Shown here: positions 44,442 to 56,200 of the stretch, piece after piece
Position numbering within the stretch: the stretch's first letter is position 1
Layout: each line of letters starts with the position of its first letter
Assembly (NCBI RefSeq): GCF_018873765.1
Contig: NC_057918.1
Location: forward strand, 9,122,862-9,186,861
From: Telopea speciosissima
Lineage: Eukaryota > Streptophyta > Magnoliopsida > Proteales > Proteaceae
DNA length: 64,000 nt
Direction of reading: 5' to 3'
Notes under the pieces: generated by a model
Seen by the model: only the letters and a program-made list of their open reading frames with translations
Told to the model about the DNA's origin: nothing
Database searches by the model: none
Program-made: the position numbers and the translations under genes

Positions 44442-44661
44442 TGTAAACAGCCTTGAATTGAATGCTCAAGTAATCTAGCTTGATCACCCTGCCCTTTTAT
44501 TTATAGTAAAAGAATTACATCTAGTCATAATCAAAGAAGGAATGCTACCCTTGCCTATTCCTATTAGGAATTCCTAATTCGGCTAAGGGGAAAATTACAG
44601 GAAAAAGGACAGAATTACAGGACAAAATTACCCCTGTCGGGTAAAGCTACTTATTTTAACA
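44442..44661 (-). repeat. Copia 3' LTR
   Basis: This 220-bp LTR begins TGTTAAAATAAG and ends GGCTGTTTACA in element orientation. It differs from the 225-bp partner mainly by a few substitutions and a 5-base gap near CCTAATAGAGATCGG. Confidence 0.9.
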
Positions 44662-44668
44662 CTCCCCC

Positions 44669-46497
44669 TCAAGTTGGAGCATAAATATCAACCATGCCCA
44701 ACTTGACAAGAATAGGATGAAAAACCTTCCCACTTAAGCCTTTAGTAAACACATTAGCGAGTTGGTCAGCAGACTGCACAAAAGGAACACAGACCAGCCC
44801 TCCTTCCAACTTCTCTTTAATAAAATGCTTGTCAACCTTCACATGTTTGGTACGATCGTGTTGAACAGGATTGTGAGCAATGCTAATGGCAGCTTTGTTG
44901 TCACAATACAACATCATGGGAAGATGAACAGGAGTACCAAGATGTTGTAATAAACCTTTGAGCCATAACAACTCACAAATACCTTGTGCTATAGCACGAA
45001 ACTCTGCTTCAACACTAGACCTTGCTACTACGTTCTGCTTTTTACTACGCCATGTAACAAGGTTGCCACCAATAAATGAGCAATAGCCAGAAATGGACTT
45101 TCTATTAGAGGAACCAGCCCAATCTGCATCAGTATATGCTTCAACACGAAGATGGCCATTCGGAGACAAAATAATTCCTTTTCCCGGTGTTGACTTTAAA
45201 TCAAGGTACTAAAACTCGGGTCTCGGTATCAACTCGACTCTTGGAAAAACCGAGACGAGTCGAGATCTTGCCGAGTTGGTGCATTTTTTTTTTCAACTCA
45301 AACCCTCAACTTTGGGTCAACCCGAGATCTGGACCCGAGATCCGAGATCTCACCGAGATCTCGCCGAGATATGTCGAGTTTTGTCCAATTAGGTAAGGTA
45401 TTTAAGTGGTAGGTGGGTTAAAATAATGGGTCGAAACCGAGATCCGAGATCTCGCCGAGATATTGCACTTTTGAAACTCGTAGGCAGTCTCGTCTCGGCT
45501 TTTCCAAAAACCGAGAAACTCGGCGAGATCTCGAACTATGCTTTAAATACCGAAGGATCCGGATAACAACATCCATGTGAGAGGAATGAGGATCATGCAT
45601 GAATTGATTGACCATACTCATAGATATTGCTATGTCAGGTCTTGTATGAGACAGATAAATGAGCTTACCAACCAATCTCTGATAGCGACCTTTGTCGACC
45701 GGTGTACCCTCCTTTTCTTTAAGTTTGGTAGTAGCATCCATAGGTGTATCAGAAGGATGACACCTTAGCATCCCAGTCTCGGCCAATAAATCTAGGATGC
45801 ACTTCCTTTGAGAAAGAAATATGCCTTTAGAGGATCGAGCAACTTCTATCCCTAGAAAGTACTTTAGGTTTCCCAGATCCTTTATTTCAAATTCTTGGCC
45901 AAGATAAGTCTTCAACTGGGTGATCTCATGATTGTCATTCCCGGTCACTACAATATCATCCACATAAACTATAAGGATGGTTACCTTTTCACCATTCTTC
46001 TTTATGAACAGGGTATGATCAGCATTACTCTGCTTATAACCCGCAGAGACCATAGCCTTGTGAAATCGTCCAAACCAAGCACGGGGGGACTGTTTCAGCC
46101 CGTATAAAGCACGCTTCAATTTACAGACTTTCCCGCTGATTTTATCACAAGAGAAACCTGGTGGAATGTCCATATACACTTCTTCGTCAAGTTCTCCATG
46201 GAGGAAGGCATTCTTCACATCTAATTGCTGTAATTTCCAGCCTAGATTCACTGCACAAGAAAGTAGCACTCTGACGGTGTTTAGTTTTGCAACTGGTGCA
46301 AAGGTCTCCTGATAATCGATCTCATAAGTCTGAGTAAATCCCTTTGCAACCAAACGTGCTTTGTATCGATCCACAGTGCCATCTACCTTCTGTTTCACCA
46401 TAAACACCCACTTACATCCAACTGGTTTCTTTCCTGGAGGAAGAACCACAAGCTCCCATGTATCATTCTTTTGTAAGGCTTTCATTTCTTCCATCAT
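44669..46497 (-). pseudogene. Copia reverse transcriptase and RNase H, split by a MITE-like element
   Basis: The reverse transcriptase (46497 downward) begins with the Copia pattern WELVVLPPGKKPVGCKWVF, has QLDVKNAFLHGEL, and the catalytic motif in IVYVDDIVVTG. After a KHSS segment the frame runs into the insert at 45540-45202. It resumes with EAYTDADWAGS and SSVEAEFRAIAQG of RNase H, ending at 44669. Without the insert the frame would be continuous here. Confidence 0.9.
45202..45540. mobile_element. MITE-like element with CATAGTTC termini (copy 4, GAGATCTCG-type interior)
   Basis: It begins CAAGGTACTAAAACTCGGG and, read from the other end, CATAGTTCGAGATCTCGCC. The 8-bp duplication CTTTAAAT is exact (45194-45201 and 45541-45548). 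The interior is a degenerate run of CCGAGATCTCG words. It interrupts the Copia reverse transcriptase/RNase H frame, so it moved after the Copia element arrived. Confidence 0.8.
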
Positions 46498-47384
46498 TGC
46501 TGCCTTCCACTTTCCATCTGTAAAAGGTTCATGCCAATTTTGGGGAATACTAACAGAAGAAAGAGAAGAGACAAATGTACGAAAGATGGAGAAAGGGAAT
46601 CATAAGAGACTACATGGGAAATAGAATGTTGGGTACAAGCCCGAATACCTTTATGATGAGCAATAGGTAAATCAGGAGAAGAAGGAGAAGATATGTTACC
46701 TGGAGATTGATCTGGTTCTAGGGCCGGCAATTGGATTGGTGCTGGTGCTGCAGTGGATGGGAGCTGCTTGTGTTTGGAGTGTCCCCGGTGATAGGTTTGG
46801 AAATTAGAGTCATTAATTTTCTTCTGAAATTCCCTAATGGTTTGTTGGACTGGAGTCATGCCCCCCTGAAGAAAATTGTCACCAATAGGATTTTTAGCAT
46901 CATCTAAGTTCTCCCCCTGGGGAAAATCCTGTCAGGCACCAATAGAGGGAAGAGGGGTGGAAGCAATAGTTGGTTGAGGGGTGGGATCAATAGTCGGTTG
47001 GGCCTGGTTTTGGGTCTGTACTAGAAGGTCAACCATCACATCTTCATTGAAAGTCTCCCCCTGAAGAGGTGTGGATTGATAATAGGAGAGAGTTTCATGA
47101 AAGACAACATCCATACTGGTGAAGGTACAACGGGTAGGAGGATGGTAACACTTATATCCCTTTTGGGATGGAGAATATCCCAAGAAAATACAATGGACTC
47201 CACGGGGTTCGAGTTTGCCAAGAGATCGGGTATTCCGAACATATCAGACACAACCAAAAACCTTAGGTGGGACGACAACGGAGGAAGAACCCTGTAGTAA
47301 AGTAGCAGGGGTGTTAGAGTTAAGGACTCGGGTAGGGAGCCTATTGATTAGATAGGCAGCAGTCAGGACAGCATCTCCCCAATA
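46498..47384 (-). pseudogene. Copia integrase C-terminal / linker region, frameshifted
   Basis: The frame continues downstream of the integrase core in pieces. One has GYSPSQKGYKCYHP near 47150-47183. Another (46932-47060) is rich in Gln/Pro/Thr. A third, at 46494-46859, has FQKKINDSNFQTYHRG. Stops between them break the polyprotein. Confidence 0.7.
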
Positions 47385-48107
47385 TTAGGAAGGGACAGAA
47401 TGGGCAAACATAATAGCCCGAGTCACCTCAAGGAGGATGCGAATTTTTCTTTCAGCCACACCATTTTGGGCTGGGGTATCGATACAACTGATCTGATGGA
47501 GTATGCCATGGGCAGCAAGGTAGTGTTGGATCTGACCATCCATGTATTCTTTACCATTGTCACTCCTCAATATCTTGAGAGTGGCATTGTATTGGGTCTG
47601 AATCATATTATGAAAATTTTGAAAACAAGAAAAAACATCACTTTTGTTATGCATTAAATAGACCCACGTACTCCTAGAATAACAATCAATAAAAGAAACA
47701 AACCAACGATGGCCTTTGAGGGATGGTTTTCGGCTAGGACCCCAAACATCAGAATGAATAAGATTAAAAGGAGAACTTCTTTTATTAGAAATAGAATAAG
47801 TAGAATGATGTCGTGTAGCTAAAACGCAGGCTTCACAAAAAAAGTCGTTCCTATGACATTCTTTAGCTAATGCTGGAAATAAAAGGGATAATGTTCGTAA
47901 AGGGGGGTGACCTAGTCTGTAATGCCATTGTTGAAGTTCAAAAGAAACTAACGAGCTTTGATGAATAGGAGAAGCCAAAGGTGGTGGTGAAGTAGGACTC
48001 CCATTATCAAACAGGAACAATCCACCATGCATCTTACCACATCCAATCGTCACCCCGTTGCTAGATCCTGAAACACACAGTGAGAAGGAAAAAAAGTTAC
48101 TTTGCAA
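47385..48107 (-). pseudogene. Copia GAG-pre-integrase and integrase core
   Basis: It contains YRLGHPPLRTL (pre-integrase His region), FCEACVLATRHH (Cys pair), the integrase core HSDVWGPSRKPS, then LRSDNGKEYMDG and TPAQNGVAERK. The expected D, D and E positions are present. The frame is cut at both ends. Confidence 0.88.
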
Positions 48108-48877
48108 TTTAAATCACGGGTAAGACTACTGATGGAAAGAAGATTAGTGGTAAATTTAGGAATATGTAAAACAGAGGATAAAGGTAGCGAAGGAGTGCAA
48201 CTGATAGAACCCTTCCCAGAGATAGAAGAGAGAGATCCATTAGCCACCCATACTTTATCTTTACCAGATGTAGGAGAGTAACGAGTAAAGAGGCTGGAGG
48301 ATCCAGTCATATGATCAGTGGCACCGGAGTCTATGATCCAGGGAGAGGAGACTACCGATGCACAATGACCAACAAAAGAAATACCTGAGTGGGCTAAATG
48401 TGAACCTGGAGGAGTGGAAGAACTGGCAGGTGTTGATGTAGTAGAAGCAGCAGAAGCCTGTAACATACGACGGAAAGCTTGAAGTTCATCCTTGGATAGT
48501 CCAGTGTCAGTAGGAGGGGTAGGAGTGACAACCTCAATGTGATTAGCTTTGTTTTTCGATTTCCGAGCAGCACGTTTAGCGCCAAAGTCGGCTGGTTTTC
48601 CATGTATCTTCCAACAAGTGGCCTTAGTGTGCCATAATTTGCCACAATGATCACATTTAACTGCTGTTTTTTCAGATCTAGAAGTGTTAGCAACCGAAGG
48701 AGTGGAACCAGCCCCAATGTGTAAAGCTGATCGATCAGGAAGTGTAGTGTTAAGCATAGCTGCCCGTCGTCGATCTTCAGTATTAACCAATGCATAGGAC
48801 TGTTCCAGTGTAGGGAAAGGATCCTTGCCTAGAATCTGAACCCTAATTGGATCGTATTCCACATTAAGGCCAGCCAA
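48050..48877 (-). pseudogene. Copia gag C-terminus with zinc knuckle, and protease
   Basis: A CCHC zinc knuckle (CDHCGKLWHTKATC) is followed by a Lys-rich linker, then the protease site WIIDSGATDHMTGSS, which keeps the active Asp-Ser-Gly. The start of this gag half abuts the solo LTR at 48914-50201. Confidence 0.9.
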
Positions 48878-48913
48878 AAAATTTTATCGACATGCTTTCT
48901 GTAGGCAGCAATG

Positions 48914-50201
48914 TGATGAGGACATCAGTCCCATTCCTAAAGACTTTCGAAGAGTTTACCAACGAAGACTGCGCAGACATCTTCAGCTTGGATCAGGCTC
49001 ACTTTGGTTGGACGGAGATTTCTTTCGTAATGGATTGTGGTGCTGAACTGGAGTACTTTTGTTGGCCCAAGTAATTTTAATCTTTTATTGTGATTTGGGT
49101 CATATGTAATTTTGGTTCAGTTTGGTTCGGTTTGGTTCAATTTGGTTCAGTTTTTTGTTCAATTTGTGGTTCTTTATAATTTTGGTCTAGGCCCAGGCCC
49201 ACTTGGATCAGCCCCTTAAGTTGACTAGTGGACTTCTTGGAACTTGTGCTCCATTAGTTTTTAGGAAACAACTCAGCTGTTGGGTGTGTTTCCCTATGTG
49301 TTGGTCTTCCCAAGGGGAGGCCAATAATTTTCTATTGTTTTGTTTCTTATTTAAGCTGTGTACTGGCCATTCGGCCATGTAATGTTGAATGTTAAGAAAT
49401 GAAATGAAACAAGCTATTGGCTCTTGGGTCTCCTTCTCCTCTCTTGCGTGGAGCATCTTCTCCCCTCAACCCCCCAAATGGATTTTCTTCTTCTTATTCT
49501 CTCCTTCTCTGTTACAGCAGCACAGCAGGTAAGTGGTTAAGTTATTTGTTTCCCTTCTTCCCCACTCTCTCTTTCTTTCCCCCCCAATCGAACCTGCCTG
49601 CAGGTAAGTGGTTAAGTTATTTGTTTCCCTTCTTCCCCACTCTCTCTTTCTGTCCCCCCCAATCGAACCTGCCTTGTTCTTTTTTCTTTTATGTTTGTTA
49701 CATTATCTGCTCTACCCCATTCCCCCCTACTTGAATGCATGCTCATCATTCCCCCTCCCCTCCCTGTCGTGATTTCTAATTTGGAACCTTGAACCATTGT
49801 TAGTATCTAATCTGTTTTCACCTATGCTGCTGTTAAACTTTATGCATCTTCTTCATACTTTGGTTATGTCTTATTTTCTATTGGAATGCATGCCTAGGAC
49901 TGGTTATAGCATGAGTTCTTTTTAGAGTATTGAAAGATCTCTGCACTTGATATTGGTAATTTTTGTTCTTGCTTCCCCACCCCCATGTTGCCTACCATGT
50001 GTTTGTTGAATTGATGCATGTTGCTTAGACCTATATTGTTGACTGCTACAATAAAATTTTCTGTTTCATTAACTCATGTAGGCTTGTATATGCTGCTGTC
50101 CATCCCATTTCATACCTACAGTCCCTTGAGTGTATACTCATTATTGTCCCTATTATGCAACCCATGTAGGAACCCTAGCTTCTAAGTAATCCCCTACATC
50201 A
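48914..50201. repeat. Solo LTR nested in Copia gag
   Basis: The 1,288-bp insert has TGATGAGG...CTACATCA ends and an exact 5-bp duplication CAATG (48909-48913 and 50202-50206) in the gag frame. No coding domain lies inside, so it is a solo LTR, perhaps Gypsy. It contains a tandem duplication of about 75 bp at 49528-49676 (AGGTAAGTGGTTAAGTTATT in both units) and a TATTTAAGC TATA-like site near 49349. Confidence 0.8.
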
Positions 50202-50206
50202 CAATG

Positions 50207-50688
50207 TCAGTGGCATTATTGGGCTGATAATCAGAGTAATGATCGATTTCTTGCCAGCACTTGCAGAGTTCAGCATAGTATTGAGGGATGGATAAATCAT
50301 TCTGCTTGGTTTCATGAATTTTTTTTCTTAATTAATATACCTAAGCATCATTCCCTACCTGTGAATAGGTGTCTTTTGCGACTTTCCATATTTGGGCAGC
50401 AGTGTCTGGGGGAAGATAACCCGGTGCAATTAAAGAATGCATAGAATGTATAAGATAGGACATGACCATAGAGTCAGTAGATAACCATTTAGTCAGAGCG
50501 GCTCCTTCTTCAGTAGGTTTGGGAGTACTGCCTGTAAGATGTCCTGTGTAGCCACGGCCAGCAATCGTAAGGTAGGTAGATCTTGACCACATCAGATAAT
50601 TTGTCCCATCTAGTTTGGTGGGAGAAGCAAAAGGAAGATACTCTGGTCGAGAAGATCCATCAGAGTCAGCTGAAGTGATGTCAGACAT
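50207..50688 (-). pseudogene. Copia gag N-terminus
   Basis: From the ATG at 50688 the frame has the Copia gag start LPFASPTKLDGTNYLMWSRS and the later APGYLPPDTAAQIWKVAKDTYS. A stop near 50340 interrupts it, after which the gag pattern resumes (IPQYYAELCKCWQEIDHYSD) up to the solo LTR. Confidence 0.85.
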
Positions 50689-51411
50689 GATGTAAGTGTA
50701 GAAGACACGGGTTTTGAAATTCCCACAAATTTAACCGTCAGAATTGGCTCAAACTAGGATCGAATTCCCTTCAGGTAGTGGGGAATAAGTCCTCAAAAAA
50801 TCAGCAACTTCTGATGATGGAATAAGAAACCCTAGAAGGGCAGGTACCAGAATTGATTAGAAGTCTGGGTTTTGAAATTGCAGGATTTCCAGCCGTCAGA
50901 ATAGGCTGCAACTGAGATCGAGTATCTCCCCTGTAGTGGAGAAGTTACCCTAAAAAAATTGGCCCCTTCTGAAGAGCCAATAAAAAGCCCTAAATTTTAG
51001 AAAATTTAGGAATAGTTGAATGCAAAGCAATCGCAGGTTTGAATCTGATTTAGTTTGGATTCAAAGGTGCAATCTGAAATTAAGTAAGGTGTAGACCAAT
51101 AGTGGCAGGGATCAATCTCCAAAAGTAAAACAGAAATCAAGCTTGAAAAAGGCAGCATCTCGATCTCCAAGGTTGGAGGAAACCTGCGGCAGATTCTGAT
51201 CACCCCTGAGTTGGTTTGATCTTCAGTGAGGTGTCATTGAGGGCAGCAGCTAAATCTTCATTGGATCACCTCAAAGTTGCTGTCCTGAATGACAGAGAGA
51301 GTCCGAGAGTAGTGGAGAAGAAGGAAACTAGAAGCCGAGAGTGTTGGAGAACAGAAAACCAAAAAAAAATCGAGAAAGCTGCAATCTAGATCAGAGGTGG
51401 CTTTGATACCA

Positions 51412-51636
51412 TGTAAACAGCCTTGAATTGAATGCTTGAGTAATCTAGCTTGATCACCCAGCCCTTTTATTTATAGTAAAAGAATTACATCTAGTCATAA
51501 TCAAAGCAGGAATGCTACCCTTGCCTATTCCTATTAGGAATTCCTAATAGAGATCGGCTAAGGGGAAAAATACAGGAAAAAGGACAAAATTACAGGACAA
51601 AATTACCCCTATTGGGTAAAGCTACTTATTTTAACA
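51412..51636 (-). repeat. Copia 5' LTR
   Basis: This is the 225-bp partner of 44442-44661. The primer-binding site follows it directly on the minus strand. Confidence 0.9.
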
Positions 51637-51641
51637 GTATT

Positions 51642-53292
51642 GAACCAATATAGTACTGCTACTGATTGATACACTCGATACATAGGTTGCCAAAACCTAA
51701 AAATCCCAAATTTTGAAAGAAACTTCTTCCTACTCTGATTTTTTGGCTAAACCTAAGTGGATCTGATCTACATTAAAAATGACCTAGGAGGAGTGACTAA
51801 ACAAGCAAAAATTTGCATTTGCCATTGAAAATTTGAATTGCATAGATTTTTCTTTTTCAAATCTTCTTGTTTAATTGTTTCTTATTATTTATTAGTAGGT
51901 TTGATATTGCACTTGCCAATAAAAGATTTGAATTGCATAGATGCCGCGAAGACAAATATAATCTGACATTGTTGGATATAATTATTTAGGGCTTATTTAT
52001 GGTGTACAATACTTAAAAACACTAGATTTGCATTTATCATAAGCATATCCATGCATATCAAAGCGTAGCTAGCATCTCTCCGTTACGCCTCTGACACGTC
52101 TCTTAAAACCAACTATCTGATACGCTACACATTGATCTCAGCCATAGATGTACATAGTTTTAAGTTATTTACTCTCATCTTTTAATCTCTGAAATCTTAA
52201 AACATGGGCTAAAAATCTTAACCTATGAAACCTTAAACCATGAACTGTGAAAACATAATCTATGAACCTTAAACTGTGAAATAACTAGTAAATCCCTTTT
52301 GAAGGTGAAAGCTTTTGTAAATCTGGTTGCTAAAGAAAGAAATTACTGGAAAACACTATTGTCCTAAGATTCTAAGAATGGAACCATAAGCAAGATCAGC
52401 AGAGAAAGAATTTTAGACAACAAAGAGAAATATCTAAGAATTGTTCATGGTGAGGGAGATCTTTGGAATTTGAAGTTGCAAAGAAATTAGTCACTGGAAT
52501 CACTGGACCACATAATGGAAGTGAGAATGCTGGAGACTTAGTTGGACTGAAAGATGTTGTTGGGGGATCCTGGTTGCAGAGAAAGATTCACCGTAGAATG
52601 GAAGTTCCAGGTGGAGACATCAGGGGAATTAGGTAAAATTTAGTTTTCTCTCTTAGACTTAACAGTTCAGATTATGTACTAGGATATCAACAGTCATAAG
52701 ATCTGCCGGTTGTGTGGGCACCGGCACAATGGGCGTTGTGCGACTCTTTTCCCATATAATTAGGCGGAAAACTTTTAGATAGGGCTATTTAAAGTGTAGA
52801 AATGAATTCTCTATTTCACGTATTAGAAAAAGATAGTTTGAATTTTGGAATGACAATATCTTCTCCTTTTTCTTTGGGTGAAATTCTTCTTGTTTTGATA
52901 TTTTGTCTCATTCCTTATGCATTTTATATTATTGGATTAGAACTACAATGTTTTTCTGTGTCCATCAGTCCATTGGTAATGTCTTCTATATGGGATGGTT
53001 TCTTTAGCTTATTAGTAAATGCTTCAGAACTGTTGTTACATTTTCATACAGAATATGAAAATAGAATTCTCCCAGGTTCCTATGTTGGTGAATTACTCGT
53101 ACTCTTAGTGGAAAGATAATGAAGTTTATTTGTCAAATGATTACGATAATTAGAGATGCTTGAATATATTAATTGCCTTATGAATCGGCATGTTTCTTTG
53201 ATTCTCATGAAGTTTAGGGTCAGCTTTTTGTACTTTCAAATTTCTTATTTATCTGCAGACTAGAATATTAATGCATTTGTTCCAAAATGCAG
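51642..53292. other. Region upstream of the kinase exon; no supported gene
   Basis: The region is AT-rich and probably intronic or promoter DNA of the downstream kinase gene. A 105-codon plus-strand frame at 52802-53119 is hydrophobic (contains LVLIFCLIPYAFYIIGLE) but has no known domain and may be chance. I looked here for an in-frame ATG exon for the kinase and did not find a convincing one. Confidence 0.45.
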
Positions 53293-56200
53293 GTTTTTGG
53301 CATTTCGAAATATTAGGAAAGTTTCACACTCCCTTCTTGGAAACCAGAAAGCTAGCTACCCACAAGTACAGAAACATGGGGCACTTGTTACGGTTGGATT
53401 ACCTTCCTCTTGCAGATTATTCTCACAGTACAAATTTTCGAATAGAGGGAATGTTTCATTTTCACTATACAAAGCAAAGGATAATTTATACAAGAGTGGT
53501 TGTTCCAAGAACTTCTCTGTCATGCCAAAAAGTAATGCTTTGAAATATCATGCTCACACTGCTTGGAATAGGCTTTCAAAATTATGTTCTTACAGCGGCC
53601 CAGCATTTCCACCAGTAAGTAGGATTGCCTGTGCTGTGAGCTTGGCACTGACCAGATCACATCTTATAGCTCCTAGTGTTTTTGCCTTTGTTCTTGGTGA
53701 GGTAGCATGGACACAGAAAGCTTGTGCAGATGTGGAGTACTTCCCAACAAGGAACACTTTATACATGCATGCACAGGACGGGCATGTATTTATGGCATCA
53801 TTTTTGTTCTCGGTTTTGGAATATTTTATTTTATTTCTGAGGTCTATCTTTTTAGCAATTTTGTTATCCCCTAGTGTAGCAATGGCACCATTTTCAGATT
53901 CTTTTGGTGTTGAGTTTAGGAAAATGTGGCTTCATATTGTCCGCCTTACACTTGAAAAAGCGGGTCCAGCGTTCATAAAATGGGGCCAATGGGCTGCTAC
54001 ACGACCTGATCTCTTCCCAAGAGATCTTTGTACTGAGCTTTCAAAGCTTCACAGCAAAGCACCAGCACATAGTTTTGCCTATACAAAAAGAACTGTTGAG
54101 CAAGCATTTGGTCGCAAGCTTCTAGAAATTTTTGAAGATTTTGAAGAGGAACCTTTAGCATCTGGAAGTGTTGCCCAAGTGCATAGAGCTTCATTGAGAT
54201 TTCGACACCACAGTCAACATAGCAAGCCCTCTGTAGTTGCTGTGAAAGTTAGACATCCTGGCGTTGCTGATTCAATTAGGAGGGATTTCATGATTATAAA
54301 TTTGTTTGCTAAAATTTCAATGTTCATTCCTACCTTGAAGTGGTTGAGACTGGATGAAAGTGTGCAACAGTTTGCTGTCTTCATGATGTCTCAAGTTGAC
54401 CTTGCAAGAGAAGCTGCCCATTTGAATCGTTTTATTTATAATTTTCGGAGATGGAAGGATGTATCCTTCCCAAAGCCTTTGTATCCACTAGTGCATCCTG
54501 CTGTCTTGGTGGAGACTTTTGAGCCTGGAGAATGTGTTTCCCATTATGTTGATGAGCTGGAAGGAAATGATCGAATTAAAAGCGCACTTGCTCACATTGG
54601 GACGCATGCACTTCTGAAGATGCTTCTGGTACAGTTATCATCATGTTTTGCTTTGTTGAGGATGCTGTGCTCTTTGTCTCTCTTTCTCTCTGGTTTTTGA
54701 AGCTGACAATTTTATATATTCTCCATGTACCTTATTTTCTGTTTACTGACAATAAACATGCCTATCATTTGTAGTTTATGGTTTCCATGTAGTTGTTGAT
54801 ACTTACCTATAGGGTGCCCTGGTCTATTTGTTGATTTTTTCGTTTCCATAAGGGCCATGTGTAGATTTTGAACCCATGTTGTAAGCTCTCCCCATATACC
54901 TAGTATTGGATGTCTTAATATATGATGCCTATAGAGCCATTAGAATATAAATTCAAAACATTTTCCACCATTTTTTTTTTGGGAATTTTGATGCCAAGAT
55001 AATGGTACATATTTTATTCTGTCTTTTAACATGCATGGCACAATTGGAGATGGCTGTATGCACATTTCCAAAAAATGCAAGTCAATCCTACTGGACAAAT
55101 TTGAACCCCCCATCCGCCCACTGGCATGCACATATCCACCCCCATAAAATAAAAGCAGTGCATCTCTTCAAACGCTTGTGGCACCAAGTCCTAGTATACA
55201 ATAATGTGAACTATGTTTTCAGTTGCTGCACTTTGCAGCATAGAAGCACTGTATTCATCTTTTATCATAGACCCAAAAAAGTAAACAGAAGTCAGGGCTA
55301 TCTTCATATTAGGCTAGATATCTGGGCAGAGAAACATGTGCCCCAATCTGAGGTTAGGACTTCAATCAATGCACTTCTTACTGATACCCGATCTTTCATA
55401 ATACACCAAACAAATCTGGGAACTTGTTAAGAACTCTATGCATGCTTTTCAGAAGTCTTCTGCTCCATCTCATCTACAGACCGCAACACATTGCAAAACG
55501 GGTCATTTTCCAAAGCAGCCTCTCTCATTAAAAGGATTCTTCAGCCATTGCAGAAAAATCTCCTTCACTTTGAAGGGCATAACTATAGCTATGGCATTAG
55601 GGTGAGATTTTGTGATGTGAAGACATTAGTATATGCTGGGCTTCCCTTCATTAGAAATTGGTGGATAGAAATGGGGCCTGACCTATGTTTGGATTTGGAA
55701 AGTTAGTGTTTCCATTTTGCCTAGGCTACTTAATGCCTTTGCCCGCAGATCTTATAGAAAATAGAGATGTTTGGAAAGAGACAACAAGGGTTCTTTCCTT
55801 GGGATAAATAGTGATTCCACTGATGCTGAAAACAGTGTAGTCGGAAATAGTACAACGTCCAGGGTGATATAGGTTATGGCTGGATATACATTTGTGATTT
55901 GTTGTCTTCACTAATCATTTGCTAAGGAGCTAGATGATCTAATCCTCCATTGGAATGAGATATTCCTGGATGTGCTAACTTCTTTCTCTCCAGTCTCTCA
56001 CATGACCCCCTCCCCAGGTCAAAAGGAGGTTCTTTTTTTTGGGGGGTGGGGGTTGGGGGGGGGGGGGGAGAAGAGGACCTTGATCTTACTTCATGGTGCT
56101 AGATTCCTTTATGATTTTTTTAATTAGTCTAGATTCCTTTTATGTTTTTCCAGTTGTTTCCTAGAAACTGAGAACCTATTTCAACCTATTGCATAGGCTT

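Larger units (their letters stand above)
44442..51636 (-). mobile_element. Ty1/Copia LTR retrotransposon, degenerate, with nested insertions
   Basis: The 7.2-kb element is bounded by LTRs at 44442-44661 and 51412-51636 and by an exact 5-bp duplication GTATT (44437-44441 and 51637-51641). The primer-binding site, minus strand TGGTATCAAAGCC next to the 51.4-kb LTR, fits initiator tRNA-Met. The polypurine tract AACTTGAGGGGGAG lies next to the 44.6-kb LTR. Domain order gag, protease, integrase, reverse transcriptase, RNase H identifies it as Copia. A 1.3-kb solo LTR splits gag and a MITE-like element splits the reverse transcriptase/RNase H part, so it cannot move. Confidence 0.93.

Noticed and set aside
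52802..53119. 105-codon hydrophobic plus-strand frame upstream of the kinase
   Set aside because: It has no known domain and is not in frame with the kinase exon. It is kept only as a remark in the region entry.
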